A stretch of DNA of 64,000 nt from Nitrosomonas sp. GTDB taxonomy: Bacteria; Pseudomonadota; Gammaproteobacteria; Burkholderiales; Nitrosomonadaceae. Position numbers and translations under genes: made by a program. The notes beneath the pieces are model-generated. The model saw only the letters and a list, made by a program, of their open reading frames with translations. It was not told the origin of the DNA and ran no database searches. The DNA is taken from NCBI RefSeq assembly GCF_021731985.1, contig NZ_JAKFWH010000006.1:1-64000 (forward strand), written 5' to 3'. The stretch's first letter is position 1, and every line of letters starts with the position of its first letter. This document shows, piece by piece, positions 46,509 through 56,326 of the stretch.

Positions 46509-47357
46509 ATGCCTATATCTACCCCAATGATTCAGTATTCCCTCAAAGACAGGGGGCGAAAACATACCGGGCAGGCGCGTAATTTCAATACTAAATTGAT
46601 ATGCGACGCTATTAATAGCCCAGCTTGCCAGGAAATGGTTTCATCCCGCGGGATGGTTGGGTATTACGGGCACTTCCCAAGATTACGATTTGGCATGATG
46701 CCATCGGAGGGTGGTATGGATGGCGGCAAGTATGTGCCGGTCGATCCCGCATTCGTTACCACGCACCTGAGCGCAACACCAGAGGGAATCATCCGGCATC
46801 AGGCTGAATTCCTGGATACCGCAGCCGGTTTGGTTGCGGCCAAAGCATGGAATGGCAGGGTAGGGGGCTTTTCTTCTGCTATCGATGAGTCTAAGCCGCA
46901 ATTCTTTGGCTTTGACTACGTGTTACAGCCTAACTATCTGGGTAATTCTTTCCGTGGTGTTGTTTTGGATGATGTCATGGGCGGCAATTTTGGTGAGCTG
47001 ACTTACGACGATATCTACGCAGCCGAACAAGACGAACAAAAACAAGCAATGATTGTATTGCTGGACAGCTTAGATCGTGAGCGTAACGTATCCAGCGAAA
47101 CAATAGAGCGGCTGCAGCAAGAAAACGAGCAATTGCTATCCATGCTGGCAAAGAAAGGTAGCGATCCTTCCATGGTGCTTGATGCGTCTTATATTGCGCC
47201 CATCATGGTATCCGGTGGAACCCTTGACTCAATCCAGCGGGATATGGCGAGTTTCAAAAACATGGATTCGTTACCAGGTTTTGTTTCTCCCGTGAAAGAG
47301 GTGAGGGAAGAGACTGGTTCTGTTGTCAATCGCCTGCTCAATAGATTTAAGCGGTAG
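46509..47357 (+). CDS. Prohead protease/scaffold-like protein
   Basis: RGMVGYYGHFPR; AAKAWNGRVGGFSSAIDE; C-terminal coiled coil typical of a scaffold. Confidence 0.55.
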   Translation: MPISTPMIQYSLKDRGRKHTGQARNFNTKLICDAINSPACQEMVSSRGMVGYYGHFPRLRFGMMPSEGGMDGGKYVPVDPAFVTTHLSATPEGIIRHQAEFLDTAAGLVAAKAWNGRVGGFSSAIDESKPQFFGFDYVLQPNYLGNSFRGVVLDDVMGGNFGELTYDDIYAAEQDEQKQAMIVLLDSLDRERNVSSETIERLQQENEQLLSMLAKKGSDPSMVLDASYIAPIMVSGGTLDSIQRDMASFKNMDSLPGFVSPVKEVREETGSVVNRLLNRFKR

Positions 47358-47365
47358 GGCTTGGC

Positions 47366-48091
47366 ATGCTTGAGCCAGTCAAGGTAGCTTTTGGTGAATA
47401 TATGGGCGCGTTCTACTCAGGAATAGCGCCTACCACCATTGGGTTGAACGAATATGTTACGCGTGGTCTCGCTAAAAGCATTGTGTGGGCACCGTCGAGA
47501 ATGGTTGATGCTGTAGAGGAGATGCTTTCATCATGGCAGCGCAATGATACGGATGGCGCGCCCACGCAACCGGCCAAGATGCCCATTATCTTTGTGGCCA
47601 TAGCAAAAGATTACACACCTTCCGGGCGTGACTATACGCGGCAAATATCCGAACAAGTAGAAGTCATATTGCCGGGCGATACCAAAGAGCGTGATTTCAG
47701 AGTGCGAGTTATTTCTGGCGATGTTCGCGCGCAAGTTGTGTTTTGTGCGTTCGATGAACCAACCGCCAGATCATTGGCAGCTCAGTTCCTCTTATATCTG
47801 GACAACATGGAGAATAGGCGGTTTTTCTCCACCTACACGTTTGCCGGTCAGAATCTCACTTGGCCGGTGCAAATTGAATCCCCAGACAACCCCGCCATGT
47901 CCATTCAAACGGACTCGAAGAATTTAACAATACTGGCATGCGATGTCACATTAAGAGCATCGATACCATTATTCAGTGCGCCTGCAGATAGCGACCCGAA
48001 TGATGGCAAGGGAACTGATGGAGACCCAATAGATCCGCATGGTTACCAAGTGGTTGTGCAAGTTAACTACGATAAAGAGGATGTGCTTTGA
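47366..48091 (+). CDS. Hypothetical virion-associated protein
   Basis: Late operon position. Confidence 0.5.
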   Translation: MLEPVKVAFGEYMGAFYSGIAPTTIGLNEYVTRGLAKSIVWAPSRMVDAVEEMLSSWQRNDTDGAPTQPAKMPIIFVAIAKDYTPSGRDYTRQISEQVEVILPGDTKERDFRVRVISGDVRAQVVFCAFDEPTARSLAAQFLLYLDNMENRRFFSTYTFAGQNLTWPVQIESPDNPAMSIQTDSKNLTILACDVTLRASIPLFSAPADSDPNDGKGTDGDPIDPHGYQVVVQVNYDKEDVL

Positions 48092-48423
48092 TGGAAATTT
48101 ACATCGATGCTGACGTTGATTTGCTTAACGGCATAGCTATGGCTTGGCTGTTGATTGGGTTGGTCTGGTCGTTAATCGTGCTGCGGATGTGCGCGAGGAA
48201 TCAGGATGATTATGAGTTTATCAATCAGAAGCTTGGGATTGTCATTCTAACCGCTGTTATCGGATGGCCGTACAACTTGTTCTGCTGGATATTCTCCTGG
48301 TCTGGGTGGTTAATGCCTGCTAAAGATGTGTTATGGGGTGAGAGCACTCCCACATTTATGGTTGCAGTGGTTTACCCCTTAATTGCTTCTGTCATTATCG
48401 CCTTTCTTGTCGGAGCGCTATGA
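48088..48423 (+). CDS. Hypothetical membrane protein
   Basis: Several TM helices; overlaps neighbours. Confidence 0.6.
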   Translation: MMEIYIDADVDLLNGIAMAWLLIGLVWSLIVLRMCARNQDDYEFINQKLGIVILTAVIGWPYNLFCWIFSWSGWLMPAKDVLWGESTPTFMVAVVYPLIASVIIAFLVGAL

Positions 48424-48908
48424 TCAAAATCCAAGCCACATTCATTGGCTACGGCGGGCGCGCCTGCACCCTGTTTTCGGCTATCGACCCTGATTCTAAT
48501 GTTCTGGTTGTCAGCGTTGAATCTGAATATAGAACTGGCCGCATGGACGGCTGTATCGTCATAACCAATAATCCAGAAATACCCTACGACAGCTTATTTA
48601 CTGACGACGATATCAAAGCGGCAATATCCGCCTTCTTTGCGTTTAAAACCGGCTTTGCCAATGACAACAAAAGCCAAAGATTGGTGTTTTCTGAGCGGGC
48701 GGCAAGATCAAACCCAGAACAATCAATTGAAAAGGACGGAATGGATTCTTCCGGCCCGCGTTTTCGAATATCTGAGGGCGTTACCTGCGGACAGATCGCA
48801 GCACTGGCTACGTGCCTGCACGCATCCCGTTCTGGCACGATTGAGCAAACACTGAATATGTTTGATGCTCTCAATGCACTTTCGCGCGGTGAAATTATCA
48901 CTATTTGA
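48420..48908 (+). CDS. Hypothetical phage protein
   Basis: Overlapping genes in late operon. Confidence 0.55.
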   Translation: MIKIQATFIGYGGRACTLFSAIDPDSNVLVVSVESEYRTGRMDGCIVITNNPEIPYDSLFTDDDIKAAISAFFAFKTGFANDNKSQRLVFSERAARSNPEQSIEKDGMDSSGPRFRISEGVTCGQIAALATCLHASRSGTIEQTLNMFDALNALSRGEIITI

Positions 48909-49255
48909 GGGTTTCGCTGATGATTGATAAAAACTCCACGGCGGCCAAGAATTTCTATAAGGAAATACGTCTATTCTCCGAAAGAACAAAATCTTGGGAC
49001 CCGCAGATATCCTATGAAACCAAGCCAGACGAAGCGCATGATCTGACGCTGGTTTCTCAGCGCGTATATGGCCGCCGCGATGAATATCTGGTGATCATGG
49101 CTGCTGCTGGTCTGGATATGGTCGATCAAGCTTTGCCACAAAAGCGCCTGACATTGCCTACTGAGGCGCAGCTATACGCCATTAAACGCAGAACAGGATT
49201 TGAATCAAAGGCAGATAGCCGGTTTAATTTCTCACCTACATGGGCAAGGTCCTAG
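48905..49255 (+). CDS. Hypothetical phage protein (tail-associated?)
   Basis: DLTLVSQRVYGRRDEYLVIMAAAGLDMVDQALPQKRLTLPTEAQLYAIKRRTG. Confidence 0.55.
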   Translation: MRVSLMIDKNSTAAKNFYKEIRLFSERTKSWDPQISYETKPDEAHDLTLVSQRVYGRRDEYLVIMAAAGLDMVDQALPQKRLTLPTEAQLYAIKRRTGFESKADSRFNFSPTWARS

Positions 49256-49258
49256 ACT

Positions 49259-50350
49259 ATGGCCGATATATGGATGGGAAAAATCAAGGGGCATATCAGC
49301 GAGGCCAGAAACCGGGCTAAGGCCGATAAACTTGAACGGGAAGCCGCAGAAAAACACCCGCAGTCAATAATACTAACCAAGCGTGAAGTCCAAGGTGAAT
49401 GGGATGCCAGCCGGGTACTTTTGACAACCTTGGGTGGCGGTGCCGCGCGCCCAATTACAACTAATGATCTTGCGCAATTCCGTCATAACATGAGGATGGC
49501 GCAAAAGAACTTTAACGGCGATGGTATTACTGCGCGTCAGGTTATTGATCTTGCCTCATCCAGACCCATGCCGGGTACGGGCACGGATACTGACATTAAT
49601 CGCGCGAAAAAACAGATATCCATGGCCGTGCCAGTTTCGGCTTTCAATAACGAGATTCGCTTTATTACCAATGCCGGTCCGGAATCTGATGTTACCCGGC
49701 ATCATGTTCTTGTTCGCTTCAATGCTTTTGCTGAAGCAGCCAACAAACTAATGGCATCGACCACCAAAGAGCGTAAAGATTCCAAGCAGGCGGCAAATTG
49801 GCTCAGAAAACAAAAACTGGCCTTCGATTGTGATTGCGGCAGGCATCGATACTGGTTTCGTTATATCAGCACAATCGGGAATTTTAACGCCGGTCGCAAA
49901 GAGCTTGGGTTTCCTAAAATACGCAACCCGAACCTTCAAGGCGTGGCATGCAAGCATGTTCTGCGCGTCATGTCTGAGGTTGAATCATCAATATCGGTGC
50001 TTAATTTCCTGACAAAGCACATGATAAAGCTGCGGGATTCACAAGATAACACTGCTCGGCACCAAGCCAAGCAATCGGATTTTGATGATGATGTTAAGAA
50101 AAAATCCACACGCAAGCAACCCAAGCCCATTAAAACCAGTGTTCAGCGCGAGAGAGAGCGGCAGAGGGCTAAGGAACGCGAGCAGCTGCATAAGAAAGCC
50201 AAGCAAGTTACCAGGATCACCAGAAAACCGGCAGCTACACGCAGAATCGAAGCGGCGATGGAATCAGGCAAACTCTCAGCATCGGATTTGGATGTCCTGC
50301 GCAGAATGGGATTCACTGATAATGAAATTGCAGCCAAACTCAAAGGGTAA
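49259..50350 (+). CDS. Late-operon protein with SWIM-like CxC...CxH zinc motif
   Basis: FDCDCGRHRYWFRYISTIGNF...NLQGVACKHVLRVM. Confidence 0.6.
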   Translation: MADIWMGKIKGHISEARNRAKADKLEREAAEKHPQSIILTKREVQGEWDASRVLLTTLGGGAARPITTNDLAQFRHNMRMAQKNFNGDGITARQVIDLASSRPMPGTGTDTDINRAKKQISMAVPVSAFNNEIRFITNAGPESDVTRHHVLVRFNAFAEAANKLMASTTKERKDSKQAANWLRKQKLAFDCDCGRHRYWFRYISTIGNFNAGRKELGFPKIRNPNLQGVACKHVLRVMSEVESSISVLNFLTKHMIKLRDSQDNTARHQAKQSDFDDDVKKKSTRKQPKPIKTSVQRERERQRAKEREQLHKKAKQVTRITRKPAATRRIEAAMESGKLSASDLDVLRRMGFTDNEIAAKLKG

Positions 50351-50355
50351 ACGAC

Positions 50356-50838
50356 ATGTTAACGAACGTACCGAAAGCAATTAATCGCATGGCGCGCAAT
50401 ATCGTCATCAATCATCCTAATTCATTTGAATGCCAGCTCTACAGGAAGTCTGTTAATAGAACAAATGAATCTACCGTTTCCGGCATGCCAACTATTGGCG
50501 GCCTGGGTGTCATCAGCGCTGAAGATGAAGAGGATATTTCCTACGACTTTCTTGGCAGCGGGTATGCGCTGCAAGCTGAACCGTTCTCGCCATCGTCAAT
50601 GATGGAGCGGCAAGATGCAAATAATGGATTTGCCAATGAATTCCGTTTCTTGATCGAGCCAGAACAGCCTACCGGGGCAGAAGGCAGCTTCATGATAAAG
50701 AAAGGCGATGTGATGCTTATCGTGATATCGGATGAGGTCAGATTAGCCTACGAAATAGTCGAGCCAGAGACTGTTATGAATATCAGCCCATTCGCAATGC
50801 GGTATGTAACTAATCGCCGAGGGGATCTTGATATTTGA
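50356..50838 (+). CDS. Hypothetical phage protein
   Basis: Late operon ORF. Confidence 0.55.
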   Translation: MLTNVPKAINRMARNIVINHPNSFECQLYRKSVNRTNESTVSGMPTIGGLGVISAEDEEDISYDFLGSGYALQAEPFSPSSMMERQDANNGFANEFRFLIEPEQPTGAEGSFMIKKGDVMLIVISDEVRLAYEIVEPETVMNISPFAMRYVTNRRGDLDI

Positions 50839-50862
50839 TTTCATGTGTCTCGAATGTGCCAA

Positions 50863-50890
50863 TTAAAAAAGGGAGCTGAGCCCCCTTTCT
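50863..50890. terminator. Bidirectional hairpin terminator
   Basis: AAAAAAGGGaGCtgaGCcCCCTTTCT between convergent genes. Confidence 0.6.
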
Positions 50891-50910
50891 GGATAAAATG
50901 TCAGATTAAA

Positions 50911-51738
50911 TTACAGGGCAGCTTCCTTTCTGCGCCCCGCGATAAATCCAATTAAACAAAGACCAACCAATAACATGGCGTAGGTTCCGGGTTCTGGAAC
51001 AGCACCCATGATGTACTCGTAACCGAAAGTAACTGAATGGTGACTAGGAATGGTGCCAAGATTATAAACTAAGCCAATTGATGAGTCAGAATTTACATAA
51101 TCACCAAGCGCACAGCAAGTAAAAGGAAAGGGAACAGGATCAATGTAAGACATTATGCCAAATGCTGATGGAGCAGTAGTGTTAGCTAACGTCACCGACC
51201 AACCATCCAAGCTCGTAGCCGATACAGAAGCGCCGTTTCCTGTTCCACTGATTATATTATGTGTGTCAGGGCCAAGACCAACCGGCAAACCTTGGTTTGG
51301 GTTAAATCCAACACGCCATTGTGAATCTATAGCTTCAAATCCGGTATTATTCGTAAGCTGAATCTGAACAGCAACATGACCATGCACTGGAATAGATACC
51401 GTTTCTACAAATTTCCAACCATCGGAATCTGCGCTGGTTACCATCACGATAATTGAATCGGTGGGGTCATTATTTTTATGAAGCGAAAAAACCATATTAT
51501 TCAGTATACTTGATGTGCCGCCATTGAAAGACCAACTGCCGTGATCAAAGAACTCTCTTCCCATAAAACTTAGACCAAGGGAGGTAGCGCTGGGGAAATG
51601 ATCGGGATCAGCGACCGTGGCAACGGTGCCCAAGTCGTCGGTAATAACAATAGGTGCGGCATGTGCTGTAACAAAGGTACCACATAGAGCTATCACCGCT
51701 ATTTTCGCCAAGCAATTTCGTTTCAATTCAAATTCCAT
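50911..51738 (-). CDS. PEP-CTERM sorting domain protein
   Basis: Signal peptide; C-terminal VPEPGTYAMLLVGLCLIGFIAGRRKEAAL. Confidence 0.92.
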   Translation of the reverse strand: MEFELKRNCLAKIAVIALCGTFVTAHAAPIVITDDLGTVATVADPDHFPSATSLGLSFMGREFFDHGSWSFNGGTSSILNNMVFSLHKNNDPTDSIIVMVTSADSDGWKFVETVSIPVHGHVAVQIQLTNNTGFEAIDSQWRVGFNPNQGLPVGLGPDTHNIISGTGNGASVSATSLDGWSVTLANTTAPSAFGIMSYIDPVPFPFTCCALGDYVNSDSSIGLVYNLGTIPSHHSVTFGYEYIMGAVPEPGTYAMLLVGLCLIGFIAGRRKEAAL

Positions 51739-51962
51739 AATTACTCACTATTCCTTTAATTTAGATTGTTATTATTAATGGATGCGTCGAATCCGACATA
51801 CTATTATGAATTTTTTGAATAAAATCAGCAAGAGAAACTCAGTTCCAAAAACCGTTTAGCAATAAAGGGAAGTCAGAGTAAAGCTAAGCTGCGTAGCATG
51901 CCTCCTTTGCATAATAAAACCGGAAAAACCCCCGTTTCAGCAAATTTCCAGATTCCAGAATA

Positions 51963-51996
51963 GGCACTTGCCAATGTTTAAAACATTGGAGGTGCC
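51963..51996 (+). promoter_or_regulatory. Structured 5' leader of capsid gene
   Basis: GGCACttgCCAATGTTtaaAACATTGGaGGTGCC, then CCCGG-tcatccgt-CCGGG. Confidence 0.6.
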
Positions 51997-52043
51997 CGGT
52001 CATCCGTCCGGGTGAGTAATGTTAACCATAGGACAGAAGAATT

Positions 52044-53735
52044 ATGACCAAGCGAACGGTTCACCAAGAATATCTCAAGAAACAAACCGCCGAAGTGGCA
52101 GTATTTGCGGCTGAGTTGCGAGATCACGGCACAAACAAAGAAGGCACCTTCGATTCTGCGGCTGCTAATGATTTTATGGCAACGGCAATCAATCAGAATA
52201 TCGGCGTAAAAGTGCCGGAAAACCTGCAAATAGTCCTTGATGAAGCGCCGTCTGGAGAAGAGGGCGATGATGTGCGCAGTAAGATTACCAAGGCAATTCT
52301 TGATGGTATTGATATCTATGAAGCGCAGCACGGGTGCAATGCTCCGGCTGACGTTATTGAGCTTGGTTTGCATTTGGCTTACTCAACGAGCGATGCCGCG
52401 AAAAGAAAATATAGATTTGATTCCGCAAACTCGGACCATCAAGACAATCTTGCGTTGCAGCCAAACCGTGCCGTGCTTGCTATATTGTCTACCATGGGCG
52501 ATGCAATTCCTTTTGCACATTATCTGCCAGCTGACATTGGTTCCAATAAAGGCGTTCTGGCTATTATGGCGCATCAGGCAGGCAATACTTATGGTCAATA
52601 TACTGAAGGCGGATCAATGGATGGCGCTAATTCAGGCAACTCCTTCATATCAGCATCGCGCGTCAATGTGTCTATGCCAGCAGTCAGTACCGGCAACGTT
52701 ACGGGTGCATTAACGGCGGTACAAGCTACTGATGAAACTTGTGATCCAGCCGCATCAACACTTAAATTGCTGCGTGGCAGAACATTAGTTTATGTAAACG
52801 GCATGGTTGCTGCAAAAGAAGTGGATCAGTCCGGTTCGGGCAACTCCGCAGTCAGTGGAACGATCAATGTTGGCGGCACTGATTACGCCATTGGCGGAAC
52901 AATTAATACCGATACCGGCGTTTACGCTTTGACCACAACCCCGGCATTAGGTACAACCGTTCCAGTTGCAGTGGAAGGTTTCATTGATTACGAGCGTGCG
53001 CCAGAATTCACGCCATCGATCATCGCCGCCGCTACTACATACGAACTTTTTGCTGCACCATGGAGAGCAATCACTCAAATCACCATTGATTCAGCCACGC
53101 AAATGTCAAATGAGCTGGGTCTTGATCCCTATGGCGAGAGCATTCTTACTATCCAAAATCAGTTCGCCAATGAGCGGCACTACCAGATTTTGCTCAAAGC
53201 GCGTCGTTTGGCCAAAAACAACAGCGTTGATTATGACTTCGACTGGCCAAATCAAAAAAGTCAGAAAACCCGTGCGCAGATTTGGCTTGATTTCGCCACT
53301 CCACTGGGCGCGGTATCGCAACAAATGGCTGTCGATACGATGGATCACGGTATTACGCACATGTATGTGGGCAAATACATCGCATCTGCTTGGATGTCAT
53401 TGCCGCGCGAAATATTCGAGCCTTCTGGAATCGCTGAAAGACCTGGCATATTCCGTATCGGTCGCCTATTCGGTCGCATTGATGTGTACTACACGCCAAA
53501 AGGTCTGACTGATACCGCAGCGGCTGGGCAAATTCTTTGCATCGGTAAAGCTACTAACGTTGCACTCAATCCGTTTGTCTTGGGTGATGCGACAGCGCCA
53601 ATCGTTCAGCCATTAGCTGTTAATGCGGACATGAAGCGTGGCGCTGCGTTCTATGCGCGTAATTTCACCGCAGTTAACCCATACAAGCAAGCCTCACTAG
53701 GGTGCGCAATTATCAACGTTACAAACATGATCTAA
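52044..53735 (+). CDS. Major capsid protein
   Basis: 563-aa late protein with structured leader, position after protease; DYDFDWPNQKSQKTRAQIWLDFATPLGAV. Confidence 0.6.
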   Translation: MTKRTVHQEYLKKQTAEVAVFAAELRDHGTNKEGTFDSAAANDFMATAINQNIGVKVPENLQIVLDEAPSGEEGDDVRSKITKAILDGIDIYEAQHGCNAPADVIELGLHLAYSTSDAAKRKYRFDSANSDHQDNLALQPNRAVLAILSTMGDAIPFAHYLPADIGSNKGVLAIMAHQAGNTYGQYTEGGSMDGANSGNSFISASRVNVSMPAVSTGNVTGALTAVQATDETCDPAASTLKLLRGRTLVYVNGMVAAKEVDQSGSGNSAVSGTINVGGTDYAIGGTINTDTGVYALTTTPALGTTVPVAVEGFIDYERAPEFTPSIIAAATTYELFAAPWRAITQITIDSATQMSNELGLDPYGESILTIQNQFANERHYQILLKARRLAKNNSVDYDFDWPNQKSQKTRAQIWLDFATPLGAVSQQMAVDTMDHGITHMYVGKYIASAWMSLPREIFEPSGIAERPGIFRIGRLFGRIDVYYTPKGLTDTAAAGQILCIGKATNVALNPFVLGDATAPIVQPLAVNADMKRGAAFYARNFTAVNPYKQASLGCAIINVTNMI

Positions 53736-53791
53736 GCGTCAGATTAATAACTGAAGCAAATTCAAAGTAACGTTAATAAGGAGCAAGCATT

Positions 53792-54421
53792 ATGGCAAGA
53801 AAAATAGAACTGGGATCACCTTCATTCGTGAAGGTGGCCATTGCCAGCTTAATCGGGGCATTCGCTGATGCGACCTACCCGGTTAAGGTGGTTATCACAA
53901 ACAACATGCCACGGGATATTTCCTTGCCTGACATTGGATTATTCCTGCGGCATGTATGCAATCCAGATGGTGAAAACAGGCGCGAAATTGAGTTACAAGG
54001 CTTTGATCAATTGCAGCGGCTGGCATCGAATATTGGGCAGATATCAATGCTTAATGATTACCAGTATGCGGCCATGACTGTTGAGGAAGTGGTTGAAGAG
54101 CCTGAGCAGGATGGTGATGAAGAAGTGGAAGCTAAGGCCAAAGCAGAAGCAGAAGCCGAAGCCACAAAAATGGCGGAGGCCGCAAGAGTTCAAGCCGAAC
54201 TTGATGCTGCTGAAAAAGCTAAGGCTGCCGCAGAAGCGGAATCTAAAACTGGTGATGAATCGGGTACTGAAAATAATCCTGACTTGACCGGGACTGGTGA
54301 TGAATCTACCAAGATTCCAGGCGCTGATGCTGCCAATGGTGAGAGCGATGCAGGAAAAGACGCTGCGCCGCCAGCCGCACCAAAAAAGGTATCTCATGCC
54401 AAAAAAGCTAAGGAGGGCTAA
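53792..54421 (+). CDS. Hypothetical virion protein with Ala/Glu/Lys-rich tail
   Basis: EAKAKAEAEAEATKMAEAARVQAELDAAEKAKAAAEAE. Confidence 0.55.
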   Translation: MARKIELGSPSFVKVAIASLIGAFADATYPVKVVITNNMPRDISLPDIGLFLRHVCNPDGENRREIELQGFDQLQRLASNIGQISMLNDYQYAAMTVEEVVEEPEQDGDEEVEAKAKAEAEAEATKMAEAARVQAELDAAEKAKAAAEAESKTGDESGTENNPDLTGTGDESTKIPGADAANGESDAGKDAAPPAAPKKVSHAKKAKEG

Positions 54422-54427
54422 TAAACC

Positions 54428-56293
54428 ATGTCACTTACTTTTGTGAGACAACTTGGCTCTGAAGCAGGCGTGCAGCTTAACCCGCTGCGCGACAATTCAG
54501 AGATACCAACGTCCGGTAATGGTGATCAGGTATTCGCCTTAATGATGCGCGCTACTCGTGGTCGAATCGATAAGCCTTTCAAGGTTGATCGCGGGAACGT
54601 AACCAGAAAGCTTGGAAAGGGTGAGCAAATCCGTATATCCGCGCTAAATGAAGCCTGGGTGCATGTGGTGGAAGCATTGAACAATGGCGCGTATGAAGCC
54701 GTCGTTCAGCGCTTGGTCACCAGTGCTGCGATAATCAAATGGGCTGTAATAACTGCTCCAACTGATACCCCGGCATTTGCGGCCTCACATACTCCAGCCG
54801 TTTTAACTGCTGTGGTTGGTAGCGGAGCGGTTACTTCGGTGACTGTGGTCAGTGGCGGCAAGGATTACGCCGGTACTGAAACAATCACCGTTGGCGGTCC
54901 CGGTACCGGTGCGGTGCTTACTCCGGTATTCACCAACGGCGTTATCTCTTCAGTAACGGTAACGACTCCCGGAACTGGTTATTCAACAGCCCCAGCATTA
55001 ACGTGTTTGCCTACAGCAGCTGCGCCAGTCGGAACGTATTTGCTCGCAGTTAAGCACCTGGAATGCTTTAACGATGGCATTAAGCTGGAAATTCGTGCGG
55101 ATGAAAAGAAATCCAGCGGCGTGTCCGTAGCAAACGACAAATTGACTCTGCGCATCAAAGATAAAGACGGTCTTTTGCTGTATGAATTCACCGGGTCACT
55201 TGATCCTCTGGCAAAAGATGATTTTGGCGGATCTGCTTACCTCGCCGATGTGGCTGCGGCAATTACCGATGCATTAATAGTCAGTGTCGGTGTGACCGGC
55301 GCATCGGCTGATATTGAGCCGACATCAGATGCTTATGGATATGACTCGAACGGCAAGGAGAAATGGGCTAAATCAAGCGTTCTCACCTGCTTTACCGAGG
55401 GCAGCACTTCATATTCAAATGGCGATTATTCTGCCGCGCGAGTTAAATTGAATAATACGGTGTATGACTACGCTTATGTTTCTTCTGGGGGATCTCAGTC
55501 CGCTGCGTTGTTAGGAGAACTGGCGCAATTAGCATTCGATACCAATCGTCAACTGCGTTTCGATGTGCCTGGAAATCTTGGTATTGATGCGGCAATTGCT
55601 TTTGTCGAGCAATTAAACATGGGTGCCAGTCAAACTTCGCACCTAATTCATGCTTTCTGGTCACCTATTAAATCAAGTGATCCAACAGGCATTAACCCCA
55701 ATGGATATTTCGGTGTGGCCACGCTTAACATTGCCTACGCATGCCTGAGAAATGCACAGAAAAATGCTCGTGGCTTTGCTCCGAAGAATTACCCGATAGC
55801 TGGCAAAGAATGGCCTGTTCGTAGAACCGGAATGGTGCAAGCCTATACCCCAAGTAGTCAGGAATTGAATTCTCTTGCGAAAGCCAAGATAAATCCGGTG
55901 TTGTGGGAAGTGTATTCGGGTGGCGGTAGTTTCGTGTTCAGAGATTCTTTGACCAGTGCCTTGGTAGATTCCAGCCTGAAGAAATTGATCGCAGTAGCGG
56001 ATATGTCGGTCAGTATTGATGATGCGGTCACTCGTTACGGCAAGGATGTTCTGCAATTGCCTATGCAGGTTGCATTAAACCGTATGGGCAACTATCTAAC
56101 CGCACTGTTTGAAGGTGCCGAAGCTTCGGGATGGTTGGTTCCTAGCAATTCACCTGATATGGGCGGTAAAGCGTGGAGGTTTGATGTTCGCCCTAATGAA
56201 TTACGTCCATACGACAACATGGATGTTTCATATTGGCTTCGTTACGACGGAACGGTTAGACAGATTTTTGTCACGCAAACATTGACCCGGTAA
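54428..56293 (+). CDS. Tail sheath protein (contractile tail)
   Basis: SLTFVRQLGSEAGVQ...; C-terminal SLKKLIAVADMSVSIDDAVTRYGKDVLQLPMQVALNRMGNYLTALFEGAEASGWLV. Confidence 0.6.
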   Translation: MSLTFVRQLGSEAGVQLNPLRDNSEIPTSGNGDQVFALMMRATRGRIDKPFKVDRGNVTRKLGKGEQIRISALNEAWVHVVEALNNGAYEAVVQRLVTSAAIIKWAVITAPTDTPAFAASHTPAVLTAVVGSGAVTSVTVVSGGKDYAGTETITVGGPGTGAVLTPVFTNGVISSVTVTTPGTGYSTAPALTCLPTAAAPVGTYLLAVKHLECFNDGIKLEIRADEKKSSGVSVANDKLTLRIKDKDGLLLYEFTGSLDPLAKDDFGGSAYLADVAAAITDALIVSVGVTGASADIEPTSDAYGYDSNGKEKWAKSSVLTCFTEGSTSYSNGDYSAARVKLNNTVYDYAYVSSGGSQSAALLGELAQLAFDTNRQLRFDVPGNLGIDAAIAFVEQLNMGASQTSHLIHAFWSPIKSSDPTGINPNGYFGVATLNIAYACLRNAQKNARGFAPKNYPIAGKEWPVRRTGMVQAYTPSSQELNSLAKAKINPVLWEVYSGGGSFVFRDSLTSALVDSSLKKLIAVADMSVSIDDAVTRYGKDVLQLPMQVALNRMGNYLTALFEGAEASGWLVPSNSPDMGGKAWRFDVRPNELRPYDNMDVSYWLRYDGTVRQIFVTQTLTR

Positions 56294-56326
56294 TTTCCTG
56301 GATATTTATTAAAAGAGGATTAGAGC

